Source: Mycocentrospora acerina
Lineage: Eukaryota > Ascomycota > Dothideomycetes > Pleosporales
Direction: 5' to 3'
DNA: 64,000 nt
Assembly: GCA_022701365.1 (NCBI GenBank)
Contig: JAKUHH010000150.1
Span: forward strand, 310,001 to 374,000
The notes under the pieces were generated by a model. That model did no database searches, was not told where the DNA came from, and worked only from the letters and a program-made list of their open reading frames with translations. Each line of letters starts with the position of its first letter. The stretch's first letter is position 1. This document shows positions 1 to 11,433 of this stretch, piece by piece. The translations under genes were made by a program, and so were the position numbers.

Positions 1-601
1 TGAAAGGTTTTGGTGGTATGGTGGTATGGTGGTAGAGTAGCAGTGTATGGTTATGGTATGATGTGGGTGGCGTGTCATGTACGTATTCGCCACGGCGAGC
101 GTGGTTGTGATTTGGACTGGAGTGGAGTGGAATGGAATGGAATGGAAAGAGAAATGGGGAGGAAGTATATAGGCATGTGAATAGGTAGTGGTGAAAGGGT
201 TGCCTTTGCCGAGTGAAATGAATAAAGTATTCTTGCATGAGGGGTTCTTCTTCTTCTTCTTCTTCTTCTTCTTCTTCTTCTTCTTCTTCTTCTTCTTCTT
301 CTTCTTGTTTTCTTTTTTTACTTGTTTTCATTTCAAATCTTTTCACTTGTTTGCATTTCACATCATTTCATTCATTTGATTTCCAATTTGATACATTTTG
401 TACATTCAAAGGGCTTACTTGAGTGTGCTACTGGTCTTTGTAGTATACATTTAAATTTCCATTTCCAATACCTTGTCGGCGGATAGGCAGTGGGCATGTG
501 AACTGATTGACTAACTAGGCAATTGTTTCTTCTACTCGAATCAAAAAACTCGCATTCCCATTTTTATTTATTTGAATCATTTATTGGCAACAAACCAACT
601 T
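1..601. other. Intergenic, low-complexity sequence downstream of YIF1
   Basis: No gene-like open frame is visible. The first 150 bases are built of TGGTA and GGAGT/GGAAT motifs (roughly 10-35 and 112-146). A pure TTC array follows at 245-306. Apparent open frames here are only poly-Phe or poly-Ser readings of that array. The right part should contain the 3' untranslated region of the YIF1 gene that ends at 602. Confidence 0.6.
245..306. repeat. (TTC)n trinucleotide microsatellite
   Basis: About twenty uninterrupted TTC units lie outside any credible gene. The strand is a pure homopyrimidine/homopurine tract. Confidence 0.95.
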
Positions 602-1804
602 TCAAACCTTGCTCAACCAAATCATGAAGCCAAACTGGACGACATAGCTGTAAACAAAGAGAAACTGGGTGCGCCTGTTGCGCTGACCGCGGGCGACGGT
701 GTATCCGGCGGCTGGATTGCCACCGACGCCCATGCCCTGGGCACTCTGGTCTGGCAAGAGGACATATCTCAGGCTCCTGAGCAGGAAAAAGGCGTTTGCA
801 CTGAAGCAGTATAGGAAGATGAGCCAGGGGAGCCAGGAGCCGCCAATGCCGAGCCACGAGGTTAGGTGGGACAGGAGAAGAGAGACAATGACGTGGACAA
901 ACTTGTAGCCCGAGTAGGCGACCAGATCGAGGAGCTGTGACGACGAGGAGATTGCGAGGAGGAAGGTGCCGGTGCGGATGGTCAGGATTTCCAGCAGGAC
1001 GACGAGACCGGCAATGGTGGCCGTGTAGCCGAGTAGCTCTGGGTGGAAGGCGCCACGCAGACCGGCGAGGAGGGTGGACAGGAGGATGTAGGTGACGAGG
1101 GCCATGGTGGGGATGTACATGTCCGGGCTGTTGATGTCCTCGCGCGGGGGCAGGTAGAGCGAGGACGAGGCGGCGACCGAGGGGTCTGGGTGTCGTGGGG
1201 CGCGCGACCAGGGGCGGTGCCACCAGGGGAAGAGGATGATGCGCAGTTTGGAGAGGACGTACGAGTTTGTGACGTTGAAGTAGTGCTTGAGGGCGCCGAC
1301 GGAGACGTAGCGTCCGAGCTGTGGGGTGTGTCAGTGGTGCATTGCAGTTATTAAAATGGTAATAGTAATAATTATTATCATTAACCATAATCCTGGCTGA
1401 TGATGATGAAGGTGGTGGTGCTGGGGCTGCCTACGTTCTGCTCCATGTACTGCTGGCCGGCGTCGACGGCGCTCTTGCCCATCTGGAAGCCTAGCTGGGC
1501 GGTGGGGTCGTTCATGAAGCCGCCAAAGGCTGGGTGCATGCCGTAGCCGCCAGCCTGCTGCTGGGACATGCCGCCGCCCTGCTGGCCGTAGCCATAGCCG
1601 CTCTGGGGCTGCGAGGGGGGTTGCGGCGGAGGGGGTGAGCGGAGCTGGGGGACCGTGGAGACGTGCTGGGGGATGGGGTGGTGGACTGGCGAGGGTTAGT
1701 GTGAGGTGTGAGGTGTGAGGCGTGGGGTCACGGGGCTGGAGAGGTAGAGACGTACGGGGAGGAGAGTGGGCGGGCGGAGGGTTGTTGTAGGCCGGGCGCT
1801 GCAT
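602..1804 (-). CDS. YIF1: YIF1 family ER-Golgi membrane protein
   Basis: YIF1/Hrf1 family protein. In yeast Yif1 binds Yip1 and Rab GTPases and acts in COPII vesicle traffic between ER and Golgi. Three exons are inferred: 1804-1756, 1685-1435 and 1318-602. The junctions are GTACGT..CAG and GTAGGC..CAG and keep frame, giving about 338 aa. The N-terminus is Pro/Gln/Gly rich (cytosolic). The second junction joins 'QQYMEQN' to 'LGRYVSVGALKHYF', the family signature, followed by an FNVTNSYV..KL..ILFPW block. The C-terminal half has several hydrophobic segments, such as ALVTYILLSTLLAGL and LPWLIFLYCFSANAFFLL, and ends in a membrane segment at IWLSKV. The length agrees with fungal orthologues. The start at 1804 is the only ATG that opens the first exon. 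The gene is divergent from SRP101, another ER-targeting gene, with 270 bp between start codons. Confidence 0.9.
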
Positions 1805-2074
1805 GGCTGTGGTGCGGTGTGGTGTGGTAGTGTGGTAGTGTAGCAGTATAGCAGTGTAGTCGTATAGTAGTATCGTCGTATGGCCCGAGAGTCAAGGAGC
1901 GTGTGGGCCGTGGTTGTCGCCGTCGTCGTTGCCCAGCTCGCCCACGACCTCCGTGCCAGTGTCCGAGTGCACATCTGGCAACAGCGCTCGGACCGTCGTC
2001 ATTGTCGCTCGCCCTCCACCACGTCGCTCCCCACCCCCGGCCGTCTGCTCTGCTCCCACCGCCCGCCCGCCGCC
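1805..2074. promoter_or_regulatory. Shared promoter of YIF1 and SRP101
   Basis: Only 270 bp separate the two divergent start codons, so both 5' regions must lie here. It includes a TAGTG/TAGTA-rich stretch at about 1825-1875 and a C-rich stretch next to the SRP101 ATG. No specific factor site is claimed. Confidence 0.6.
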
Positions 2075-4139
2075 ATGCTCGACACGTTTGAAGTCCTCAC
2101 CACCTCGGGCGTGGTCCTGTGGTCGCGCACCTACGCCCCCGTCGGCGCCGGCGTCATCAACAGCCTGATCCGCGACGTCTTCATCGAGGAGCGCCTCCAG
2201 CTGCAGCCCGACGACGGCGCCTCCAAGCCCGCCTACCGCAAGGACGGATACACGCTCAAGTGGACAGCCGCCAAGGATGCCGGCCTCATCTTTGTTGTAC
2301 GTGCCCGCCCCGCTGCCCACAAGACGACGCCCCGACCCCGTGGCTAACTCGCCGCCCACCCCCGCAGGCCGTCTACCAGAGCCTCGTCCACCTCACCTGG
2401 ATCGACCGCCTGCTCGACAATGTGCGCGCCCTCTTCGTCGGCCTCTACGCCGACCAGCTGCGCGCCGAGCACAGCAGCGTCGTCAACTGCGACAAGTTCG
2501 GCGCCTACTTTGACCGCCAGATGCACGACCTCGAGGGCCAGAGCGACTCGGGCGCCCCCAGCATCAAGCTCACCACCCCCGAGTCCAGCACCGACAACGA
2601 CAGCGCCGACGACACCGCCCCGCCGCCGCCAGCCCTGCACACGCCTCTGCAGCGCCCGCTGTACGACACGAGCGCAGACTCCACCCCCGTGCCGACCCCA
2701 GACACCTCGCGGCCCGCCACCCCCGCCGCCGCCAGCCATCTGCTCACAGCCAAGACCAGGCCCGCCGGGGGCAAGATGTCGCGGCGAGACAAGAAGAAGG
2801 CCACCATGAGCTCGGCACCAGTGTCGTCGGGCGACGAAGCCTCGACCAAGCGCAAGGCCAAGGGCGCTGCCAAGCGCAACAGAGTCTGGGGCGAGTTTGG
2901 CGCCGACGAGGACGATGGCACCGTCCTCGACTACTCGCAGTCGGACATTCGCGACGAGGGCTACGAGCCAGAGGCTCTCGAGGAGGTCAAGCAGGAGACG
3001 TGGGGCCGCAAGACAAACAAGGGCGAGTTCGTCCTCAGGGACTTGGACGACGAGATGGACGCCATCATAGCCGCACAAAACGCAAAAAAGGACAAGGCCA
3101 CATCCACAGCAGCAGCCTCAGGCGGCCTCTTTGGATCGAGTCTAGGCGCGATAGGAGGGCTCTTCAGGAACGTTGTCGGCGGCAAGACGCTCACAAAGGA
3201 AGACCTCGCCAAACCCCTCAAAGGAATGGAAGAGCACCTCCTCCGCAAAAACGTTGCCCTCGAAGCCGCAGTCCGCCTGTGCGACAGTGTAGAGCGCGAC
3301 CTGATTGGCATCAAGACCCCAAGCTTCACTGGTAAACCACACCTTGTCTTTTGCGCTTGGAAAGCTTGTCACTAATGCCCCCCGCAGCAATCGAAACCAT
3401 TCTCAAATCCTCCATGGAAAAGGCCCTCACCAAAATCCTCACCCCCACCTCCTCACTGGACCTTCTCCGCGAAATCCAGCACACAAACGCCACCTCTCCC
3501 CGCCCCTATGTCCTCTCCATTGTCGGCGTCAACGGCGTCGGCAAATCCACCAATCTCTCCAAGATTGCCTTTTTCCTGCTCCAAAACCACCACCGCGTCC
3601 TCATCGCCGCCGCCGACACCTTCCGCTCTGGCGCCGTCGAGCAGCTGCGCGTCCACGTGCGCAACCTCCAGGAGCTCTCCAAGCGCGAGGGTGGCTCCGT
3701 CGACCTCTTTGAAAAGGGCTACGGCAAAGACGCCGCCGCCATTGCCGCCGACGCCGTCGTCCACGCCCAAAAGAATAACTTCAACGTCGTCCTCATCGAC
3801 ACGGCCGGCCGCCGCCACAACGACGCCAGGCTCATGTCCAACCTCGAAAAGTTTGGCAATCTCGCCAACCCAGACAAAATCCTCATGGTTGGCGAAGCCC
3901 TCGTCGGCACAGACAGCGTTGCCCAGGCGAGAAACTTTAACAACTCGTTTGGCCCCGGTAGGTCCCTCGATGGCTTTGTCATTTCAAAGTGCGACACCGT
4001 GGGCGATATGGTCGGGACATTGGTCAGCATGGTGCACGCCACCGGTATTCCAGTCGTTTTTCTGGGGACAGGCCAGCATTACAGCGATCTAAGGACGTTG
4101 AATGTTGGTGCTGTGACGAGGTTGCTCATGGGGCAGTAG
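2075..4139 (+). CDS. SRP101: Signal recognition particle receptor subunit alpha
   Basis: Alpha subunit of the ER SRP receptor. It binds SRP54 through twin GTPase domains and releases ribosome-nascent chains to the translocon. Exons 2075-2296, 2368-3331 and 3388-4139 give about 645 aa, close to the 620-640 aa usual for the family. The N-terminal SRX longin-like domain starts MLDTFEVLTTSGVVLWS (about residues 1-140). It is followed by a charged linker with KKK/KRK stretches. The NG domain is in exon 3: P-loop GVNGVGKST (about 442-450), DTFRSGAVEQL, DTAGRRHND, and the end block KCDTVGDMVG..GTGQHYSDL. Junctions are GTACGT..CAG (phase 0) and GTAAAC..CAG (phase 1). The start at 2075 is in frame with the SRX domain and follows a C-rich leader. 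It converges with the RID-like gene 370 bp away. Confidence 0.95.
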
Positions 4140-4509
4140 TAATAGTTGTTACAGTTGTTGTTGTTGTATTGTATCTATTGGTTTCTTCTTCTTCGTGTGT
4201 ATTGATAAGACTGTTGGGTTTTTGATGCAATCATAACAATGATGATGATGATGACGATGATGGTTTACTTAATCGCTATTTGACATGGGAACGGCTCATG
4301 GACTTGGACTTGGACTTTGGTGGAAGAGAACGACATGTCTGACTAGGAGGGTCGGTCACTCAATCAATTAATCAATCAATTATTGTCAGAACAAAATACC
4401 AAATCACACTTCTACTATTACTACCTCTACATCTACCATCTGCACTGCGTAACCCTGCGTCATCTCCTTGGTAATTTTTGTTGTAATATCAAGAGTAGAA
4501 ACATTGACA
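4140..4509. other. Convergent intergenic region with GAT repeat
   Basis: Holds the 3' ends of SRP101 and the RID-like gene. A GAT-rich array lies at 4240-4263 and a CAATTAAT-type stretch at 4354-4382. No gene is visible. Confidence 0.6.
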
Positions 4510-6946
4510 CTACACTTCGTCAACACACTCTCCATCACCCTCACCATCATCCAGCGTAATCGTCATTCCGCCATAGCGTTGCCAGAAAAGAGACTGACGA
4601 CTCCTAGTCAACCGTACATGTCGACGTCGACGACGTCGACGCGGAGAGATCGAGTCCGATGCAGATGCAGATGCAGATGCCGATGTCGATGTAGACTCTT
4701 CTATTTCCGATTCCTCGTCGCTAGACAAGACGCTCAAACCACACATCCTCTTCACCTCCCCAACACACTCGACATCAATCCTGCGCTTCTGCCACGCAGA
4801 CGTGTAGCCCGGAAGAACCACATCGCTCAGCTCAGGCCGCGTCAAGTACAAGTAAGGCGAGTTTGGTCGGGCCGGACATGTAAGTCTTGGGATTTTAACC
4901 CCCTTTTCAATCAGCGTAATGTCCAGGTCGTGGATTTCGTCTTCGGCCGTGATGAACCCGTGGTCGAATGCTTCGAGCGTCTGGGCGCATGTCCGATATA
5001 CAACCTCTGCCATTCGGGGTGGAAACATGTTTCCTATCTGCTTAACTGCGTTTGATCGTGTCCCCGTTAGGCAGTGGGAGATGGGAAGTGATTGTAAGAC
5101 GGCGAGTTCTCGTGGCGTAAAGTTCCGCTTGCCACTGTAGTGGACGGACTGGACCCCGCTTGTCATGATGCAGTCGACGAACTTGGTGTAAGGGTCGTAG
5201 CTTGGTTTTTGAATCACGTCCATCTTGCTCGGTTGGTTGTAGACGTCCCCAGTGTCGTCGCGTTGGCATTCTAGAGGTTGCAATGCATCGCCCATGGTGA
5301 CATATGGCTTTAGACCGCTACCCAGTGGACCGTGAGTGGGTTTGGGGAATGGGGGGAGCGGAGTGCCTCGACTGGCTTTTTTGTTAACAATGCAAGTTCA
5401 AGTTGTCCGCGACCCAATTCATTCTTACTTACCGAGCTGCGATTATAATCAGCCGTTTTCGCTCCTGGGGTAGACCATAGTCGGCCATGTTCACAACCTG
5501 GTATCGTAGGTCGTACCCTGGACCAGCCTCTGAGATGTCTCGAAGCACTTTAGTAAAGTATGCCTGGTTTTTGTGCATGTTGGCTAACCCCGACGTGTTT
5601 TCTAGGACCACGATTCGCGGTTTAATCTGCTGGATGAGTGGCTTGATCGCGTTCAAGGCTTCTATGTTTGCCTCGTCGTTTTTCCCCTCTCTCGTGCTGT
5701 GTCAAGTTTTAGTCGCAAAGATCTGACCATGTTAAGCACATTTTTTTCTTCTTCAGACTTACTGTGCACTGCAGAATACTTGACAAGGGTTCGAGATGGA
5801 GAGGATATCACAACGCCCGAAAATCTTGTGGCGGCATTTGCCAATAAACTCAAAAGCATTCATGAGGAATGATAGTCCGCCTGGGTTGTTCCTCTCCCAT
5901 GCTTCCATGGCAAACTCGTCCATGTCAAGTCCTCCAAGGACGGTGAGTCCCGCATTCTTTGCGCCTAGTGAGGCTCCTCCGTTTCCGCAAAATGCGTCGA
6001 AACAGGTATATGGAACCCTCTTCATATGAATCGGTAATTGCCTTGAAGGAGGCGTGCTCAGTTCTTCAAGAGACGTAGTTCGGGCGTGCCTTCTCCCTAC
6101 CCTTCGTTCTGGACCAGATACTGAAGCGCTAGCCCGACTACAGGACATACCCAGCTCACCTTTCTGTACATGGCGAAAGATGCCGCCGTAGACCTTACCG
6201 TTGGAGGAGACAATTGAGGTTCGGCTCCATCGACAAAACAATGAGCCATTGTGGAAGATTTGCCTCGACTGTTCAGATCTGCTCATGTGTTGCAAAGGCG
6301 CGTATACCGACTGAGGTTGGTTTCTGAGGCCCAGCACTCCATACGGTTTGTTTGTAGTGACGACATCTCTCTTCCTCTTGACCTGAGAGACGGAGACGGT
6401 GACAAGCCCTTGGACAGTCGCGGGACGATTGTCATCCTCCCGGACTTCAAGGTACATGGCCAGCTCATTTACCCGGCCACTTCGGTTGTCTGAGTCGCGC
6501 CCAAGCAAATATGATTCGCGTTGGTACTTCAGGCCACGTATTTGAAATGTATCTGTAGTGCAATCATGTAGGATGTTTGTTACTTTGAGAAAGTCACCCG
6601 ACCGGAGAGTACCGTTGTCGCGTTCAGGTGGAATTTTCAATTCTAGAGTATCGTTTGTTCGAACAACAGTGCCATCCTTGAGACGACAAAACCGCACTTC
6701 AGTATTATTTGTATGTGCTGTTCGAGCTGGTCTATGAGCTGGAGGATTTGCGATAGCAATTCTCCGAGGTGCTATGTCAACTGGTCCAGAAGCAATTGGC
6801 TCCTCCTCGTTTGCTTGAGAAACTTGTCAGTAGCTGTGCTATAAACCAAAACAGAATAGCCTACTAAGGTCTATAAACGGAATTTCGAGTAAATCGTCGC
6901 ATTCTCCTTCACTGAAGCTCTCTTGTTCTTGATACTGAGACGTCAT
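4510..6946 (-). CDS. RID: RID-like C5-cytosine DNA methyltransferase
   Basis: Putative DNA cytosine methyltransferase of the Masc1/RID family, linked in Neurospora to repeat-induced point mutation. Four exons (6946-6865, 6822-5763, 5696-5433, 5371-4510) stay in phase and give about 755 aa. Residues about 60-250 resemble the BAH-like N-terminal region. Motif I reads CFDAFCGNGGASLGA. Motif IV is SNPCQVFC, with catalytic Cys374. The next junction restores SAHTREGKNDEAN, a RID hallmark. Motif VI is LENTSGL (Glu413), ENT instead of the ENV of maintenance enzymes. Motif VIII is QERKRLI and motif X KQIGNMFPP. The tail has an acidic/Ser stretch and Arg-rich HVRL. All catalytic motifs are present and there is no internal stop, so the gene looks functional. 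The start is set by the short first exon MTSQYQEQES. Confidence 0.88.
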
Positions 6947-7686
6947 CCTGATGGGAGCTTCTTCATCATGTCAGTGCAAGGAGCAATATGCGGATGTGAA
7001 TCACTTACTTGGAAATATGATTCGAAACTTCTGGGCTTATGGGGAAGGGAGCAAGTAGGGCCTTGATGTGCGGCGGTTGTTGTGCCAATAGTTCCCTATC
7101 ATTTGCAAGACAGCGAGCAAGCGAGGCCGCGTTGAGCTACAAGCTATACTTTCCATGGTGAAGACAGCTTTACAGGGGATTATTTGCCCAACAGACGATT
7201 GTTGGGTGCTTGGTGAGCAGATTGGTGGTGAAGATGGACGTGATATGGTCGTAGGCAGCAACTGCGTGGTGAAAGAGGATGTTTGGCGCAGTGCAGTTGG
7301 CTCAGGGAGCGAGGATGAGAGTGAAATAGGTAGAGTAAGGAGAGAGATATGCTGCGGATGGGGGATATATAGGGATCAGAGGAAATGGAGGGAAGAGCAG
7401 GGCGAGGGAAGAGCAAGGTGAGTGGTGCTTAAGAGTATCGTTTGCCCTTGGATTGCGAGACGAACATGTATACATGTTGTATAATTCCATACGACAGAAT
7501 GTCTGAGGCGTTTGGAGTAGATTGAGTGGCAAACAGGAGGAGAAGCAGTGGCCATGAGTTTGAGAGAGATCAAGAATGACATGGGAATCGGCCTCTGGAA
7601 TACCCTGCCCCACCACGTAGCACCCCGCATATCTATACACAGTCCTAACACCGTCCCTCATAGCCTCGAGGTAATCGTGCGTGTAC
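6947..7686. other. Intergenic, RID-like promoter and MIC19 3' region
   Basis: 740 bp between two genes on the minus strand. Open frames here are short and unlike proteins. Nothing further is recognised. Confidence 0.55.
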
Positions 7687-8397
7687 TCATCGAATAGTCT
7701 TCTCGACAAACTCGCGCTCCAACCGTCCAACCTCCTTCTTGAACGTCTCCACCTCCTTCCAGCAGTCCAGCGGTCGTCGGTCATTCTGCCTCAGACACGC
7801 GACAACACCCTCCTTTGCCTTTTGTAGATCGGCGTCCACCTGCTCCAGCTTTTTCCTCTGCTCGAGCTTCTTCTTCAGAAGCTCAATCTCCTTTGTGACG
7901 GTGTCCCTGCTCATGTCCTTTTGACGCTGCTTTTCCGCGAGTGTGGAGGAGCTGGATGTGGCGTCTTGCAGTTTCTCGACGAGGGATGGCCCCGAGGGTT
8001 GTTCAGGCTCCGAGGAGAGAGTGTCATGGAGGGACAACAGGCTCTTGGATTCCTGCGCAGAGAGCTTCTCGAGCTCGGCAGTCAGGCGGGACTGGTATTC
8101 GAGTTCTTGGGCCCTGGAGCGTGTCGAATCCGTCTGGGCTGCGTTAGCCGTGCATCCCCCTTGCCTGTTACTTCAGGACATGTGCGCCGTACAAAGGTGT
8201 TCTTCTGGATCGAGTCGACCATCTGGTTGGAGAATCGGACGGGGTGGTCGCTGCGCGCAAACTTGTCAGCCCTTGTCCTTGAATTTTGGCCGGGGTTGCA
8301 CGTTGATGCTGCAGCCATTGGTGCTGTGCAGGGCGACATACGCCGAGAAGATGTGTTGCTTGACCTCCGAGGAGGGCTTTGACTGTTCGGCGCCCAT
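7687..8397 (-). CDS. MIC19: MICOS complex subunit Mic19
   Basis: Mic19 is a peripheral inner-membrane protein of the mitochondrial MICOS complex that maintains crista junctions. Three exons (8397-8342, 8250-8193, 8133-7687) give about 186 aa, the usual fungal size. The N-terminus MGAEQSKPSSEVKQHIFS is the Mic19 signature and has Gly2 for N-myristoylation. The middle is a charged coiled coil (KEIELLKKKLEQRKKLEQ). The C-terminus has a CX10C half-CHCH motif in CLRQNDRRPLDCW, followed by KEVETFKKEVGRLE. Exons 2 and 3 are joined through GTACGG..CAG. The start is divergent from the Naa50-like gene. Confidence 0.88.
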
Positions 8398-8742
8398 ATT
8401 TGCGGTTGGCGTGGCGGCGGGATGCTTTCGCGATGATGATGATGGCGCTGGAGGATGTCGGAGCGGGATTGACGGCCTGCCACCGAGCTATGACGAAACA
8501 GGCATGATCAACTCGGGCGCGTCGCCGGTCGAGGCTCCGGAAGATGGAAAGTCAAGTCAAGTCAAGGCGCGACGTTGCTTTTCGAGCACAGGCACAGACA
8601 GGAGAGTCACGGCGTTTCTTTACGACGACAGCAATAGGAGGAGATTGGGACTTTCCACGCGCATTAACAACACCGTGTCGACATTGTCAACCCAGTATAC
8701 AATCCCGCCCCCCTGCTCGACAACAGTCGCATCTGCACGAAA
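8398..8742. promoter_or_regulatory. Shared promoter of MIC19 and Naa50-like gene
   Basis: 345 bp separate the two divergent start codons. A short direct repeat AAGTCAAGTCAAG lies at about 8549-8564. No factor site is claimed. Confidence 0.5.
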
Positions 8743-9633
8743 ATGGTCCAATCCTCCCTGACCGGATGGCTCAAGAAGCCCTCTGCCATACCACAGGCCG
8801 AAATACCCCCAAGACAGACGCCAATAGCGCCACCGCCTGCCAAACGCCCTCCACCGCCTCCAAAGTCGGTCTCTGCGCCTTCTCGCGTACTCGCAAGCAG
8901 CACGCCAGTCCCTCCTAAGACGGAGAACTGGAACGATATCCCCGACGACTTCCTCTCCGCCCCGTCACGACCTAGAGCAAGGAAGAGCCCACGGTCATCG
9001 GCTGCTCCTACACCTGCAGGACCGTCTAGAGCAACCACCCCCGTTGCGCCGCCTGTCAAGACACCATCGATTCCACAGCTCTTCGCCCTGCGACCCCTCG
9101 CACCCAATGTCGAACTCGCACCGCTCACCGAGGAGCACCTTGAAGCCTACAAACGCCTCAATGCCCTCACTCTCCCCATTCCCTACCCAGACTCTTTCTA
9201 CAAGGAGACAATGACAGAACCTCACCGCAGCATCACACTCGTCGCCCTCTGGCATTCCTCCCCCACCCAAGGCAACTCTTCTACCGAAGCAGAGAAACCA
9301 CGCCTCGTAGGCGCCATTCGCTGCCGTCTTCTACCTTCTGCGCAACTCTACATCTCCACGATTGGCATACAGGCGCCGTATCGCTCACACGGCATCGCTA
9401 TGCACCTCCTGCAAGCCGTCGTCAAGAAGGCAGTGGAGTTGCATGGTGTGCACAGTGTCACCGCCCATGTATGGGAGGCAAATGAAGAGGGTCTAGAGTG
9501 GTACGAGAAGAGAAAATTCGAGGTCCTGGGCAAAGAAGAGGGCTACTACAGGAAGCTGAAGCCGGGAACTGCCATTCTGGTGAGGAAGTGGATTGGCGTG
9601 GGGGACCTTTTGGGTAGTGGGCAGGCGGTATGA
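8743..9633 (+). CDS. Naa50-like GNAT acetyltransferase with N-terminal PIP-box-like peptide
   Basis: Single-exon protein of 296 aa. The C-terminal half (about 120-290) aligns by eye with N-terminal acetyltransferase Naa50: VELAPLTEEHLEAYKRLN, LPIPYPDSFYKE, an acetyl-CoA loop YRSHGIAMHLL (R-x-x-G-x-A), a VWEANEEGLEWYEKRKFEV block, and GYYRKLKP near the end. Naa50 acetylates protein N-termini and in animals also supports sister chromatid cohesion. The first 110 residues are an extra Pro/Ser-rich tail beginning MVQSSLTGWLKKP, which resembles a PCNA-interacting motif (Q-x-x-L-x-x-W-L followed by basic residues). That tail is absent from the roughly 170 aa animal Naa50. The start is the first ATG of the frame and retains the motif. 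It is divergent from MIC19. The acetyltransferase assignment is firm, the exact substrate is not. Confidence 0.82.
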   Translation: MVQSSLTGWLKKPSAIPQAEIPPRQTPIAPPPAKRPPPPPKSVSAPSRVLASSTPVPPKTENWNDIPDDFLSAPSRPRARKSPRSSAAPTPAGPSRATTPVAPPVKTPSIPQLFALRPLAPNVELAPLTEEHLEAYKRLNALTLPIPYPDSFYKETMTEPHRSITLVALWHSSPTQGNSSTEAEKPRLVGAIRCRLLPSAQLYISTIGIQAPYRSHGIAMHLLQAVVKKAVELHGVHSVTAHVWEANEEGLEWYEKRKFEVLGKEEGYYRKLKPGTAILVRKWIGVGDLLGSGQAV

Positions 9634-10583
9634 AACGTTGAGAGCAGAGGAGAAAAGAGTAAAACGCAGATGAATATGCGTGTCGCACAGCCTCTAGTCC
9701 ACAAATCGTAAGACGACGTGGACTGCTAAAGAAGGCAAGGGAACCCACCGGGGCAGAGTGCAATCATCTCCACTGTGGAACAGACCTTGGTTCCTTACCA
9801 TTGCTCTCATATTCGCAAACCCCAAACAGCCAATGATATATGCCCACTGTCTGGCAGCAGCCCTGAGGTCTTGCATACGAAGCCTGTGGCAAACGCACAA
9901 GAGGCACGCAAGCGTGACACGAAAACATGCAACAACGCATGTTGGCTGCTGCTATATCATCACTGAGATTCATGAGGGTACGAGAAGCACAATGTACATT
10001 GTCTGACATCTTGCATGATCCAGAGTATACATCGTCTAGATGGACACGTGCTCAACTCATGTGGGAAATTGACCCAGAAGAAGTAAGACGCATACCAGGC
10101 AGATACGAACTATATACACGGCACAATGTACAGTACTTCTCTTTCTACCCAAAACGTCATCGTCTCTTGCCATCACTTGCATCGATTGTATCCCTCGTGT
10201 CAATTGCTTTCTCATCCTGCCAGGTCGCACCTCTTCTTCTCGACCTTCTCGAATACAAACCCCACATGTTGCACCATACGTTTCGAGAAATACGAAAACG
10301 ATCAACGCAACGGCCAAACATGCTGTTCTATCAGTCGAACACTTGAGCTGTGTATGGGTGGGGTAGCTCTCCACAATTACTAGCTTACGAACCATTAAGC
10401 ATCAACTTGTTACAACGTCATCTCTTGCATACCGAATCGCGCAACGCTTTTCATTCGCGCCATTTCTTTTTATTCCTCACAATCTCATTCTCTCAATCCC
10501 TCAAACCCAAGTTCTATTCAGTCTCTCAATCGCCTTTCCCCCAACACCCCTCACAAATCCCCACGTTTCCCCTCCATTCCGCA
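9634..10583. other. Intergenic region before SHB17
   Basis: 950 bp with no credible gene. Short open frames on both strands lack domains and codon structure. The last 150 bp are rich in CTTTC/TCTC pyrimidine tracts, as expected for a fungal core promoter of the downstream gene. Confidence 0.5.
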
Positions 10584-11433
10584 ATGCCCGACCCACGCGT
10601 CTTCATAATCCGCCACGGCGAAACAGAATGGTCCCTCAACGGCCGTCACACAGGCACCACAGACATTCCACTGACGCCCAACGGAGAGAAGCGCATCCTT
10701 GCAACAGGAAAAGCCCTCGTCGGCGACGACCGGCTCATTGTCCCCGGGAACATTGCGCACATGTACCCCACCCCTCCCTCTTCCACACACACACATCCCC
10801 CCATCCACCCGTGTATCCCCCACCCCGCGCACAAACCAACTAACCCAACTACCCTGCAGCTATGTATCCCCCCGCAAGCGCGCCCAACGCACCCTCGCCC
10901 TCCTGCACCTAGGCGACCGCTCCTGCATGACCGCCCGCACGGAAACCACCTCCCTAATCTGTGAATGGGACTACGGCTCCTACGAAGGCCTAACATCGCC
11001 GCAAATCCGCGCCGACCGCGCATCCCGAAATCTCCCTCCGGACTGGGACATCTGGCGCGACGGCTGCGAGGGCGGCGAGTCCCCCGTCGACGTCACCGCG
11101 CGGCTTGATAAGCTTATTGCGGATATCCGGGCGCGGTTTCATGTGGGGAGGTTTGGGGCGGAGGCGGGCTGGAAAGGCAAGGATGCTACGCCGAATGATG
11201 TGCTTATTGTTGCGCATGGGCATATTCTGAGGGCGTTTGCGGCGAGGTGGGTGGGTAAGAGCCTGGAGGATAACCCGAGTTTGATCCTCGAGGCGGGTGG
11301 AGTGGGGACGTTGAGTTATGAGCATCATAGAGTTGAGGAGCCGGCTATTTTGCTTGGGGGTGCGTTTGTGGTGGATGTTGTGGAGAAGGAGGAAGACGAG
11401 TTGGAGAGGAAGAAGAAGGAAGAGGGGCGTTGA
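10584..11433 (+). CDS. SHB17: Sedoheptulose-1,7-bisphosphatase (histidine phosphatase family)
   Basis: Phosphatase of the phosphoglycerate mutase-like superfamily, matching yeast Shb17. Shb17 hydrolyses sedoheptulose 1,7-bisphosphate and drives riboneogenesis in the cytosol. Two exons, 10584-10762 and 10860-11433, give about 250 aa. The catalytic RHG motif is IIRHGETEWS. Then come HTGTTDIPLTPNGE, SPRKRAQRT (split by the intron, GTACCC..CAG), EWDYGSYEG, WRDGCEGGES, the second catalytic His in VAHGHILRAF, and a diagnostic C-terminal block LEAGGVGTLSYEHH..EPA. The terminus ends in a charged EEDELERKKK tail not expected in yeast. The start is the first ATG, three codons before the conserved RVFIIRHG. 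It converges with the zinc-finger gene. Confidence 0.9.

Noticed and set aside
188..422. Poly-Phe and poly-Ser open frames
   Set aside because: They are translations of the TTC microsatellite.
564..1388. 274-codon minus-strand frame overlapping YIF1
   Set aside because: Arg/Pro/His-rich reading in another frame of YIF1 exon 3. The YIF1 frame carries the conserved domain.
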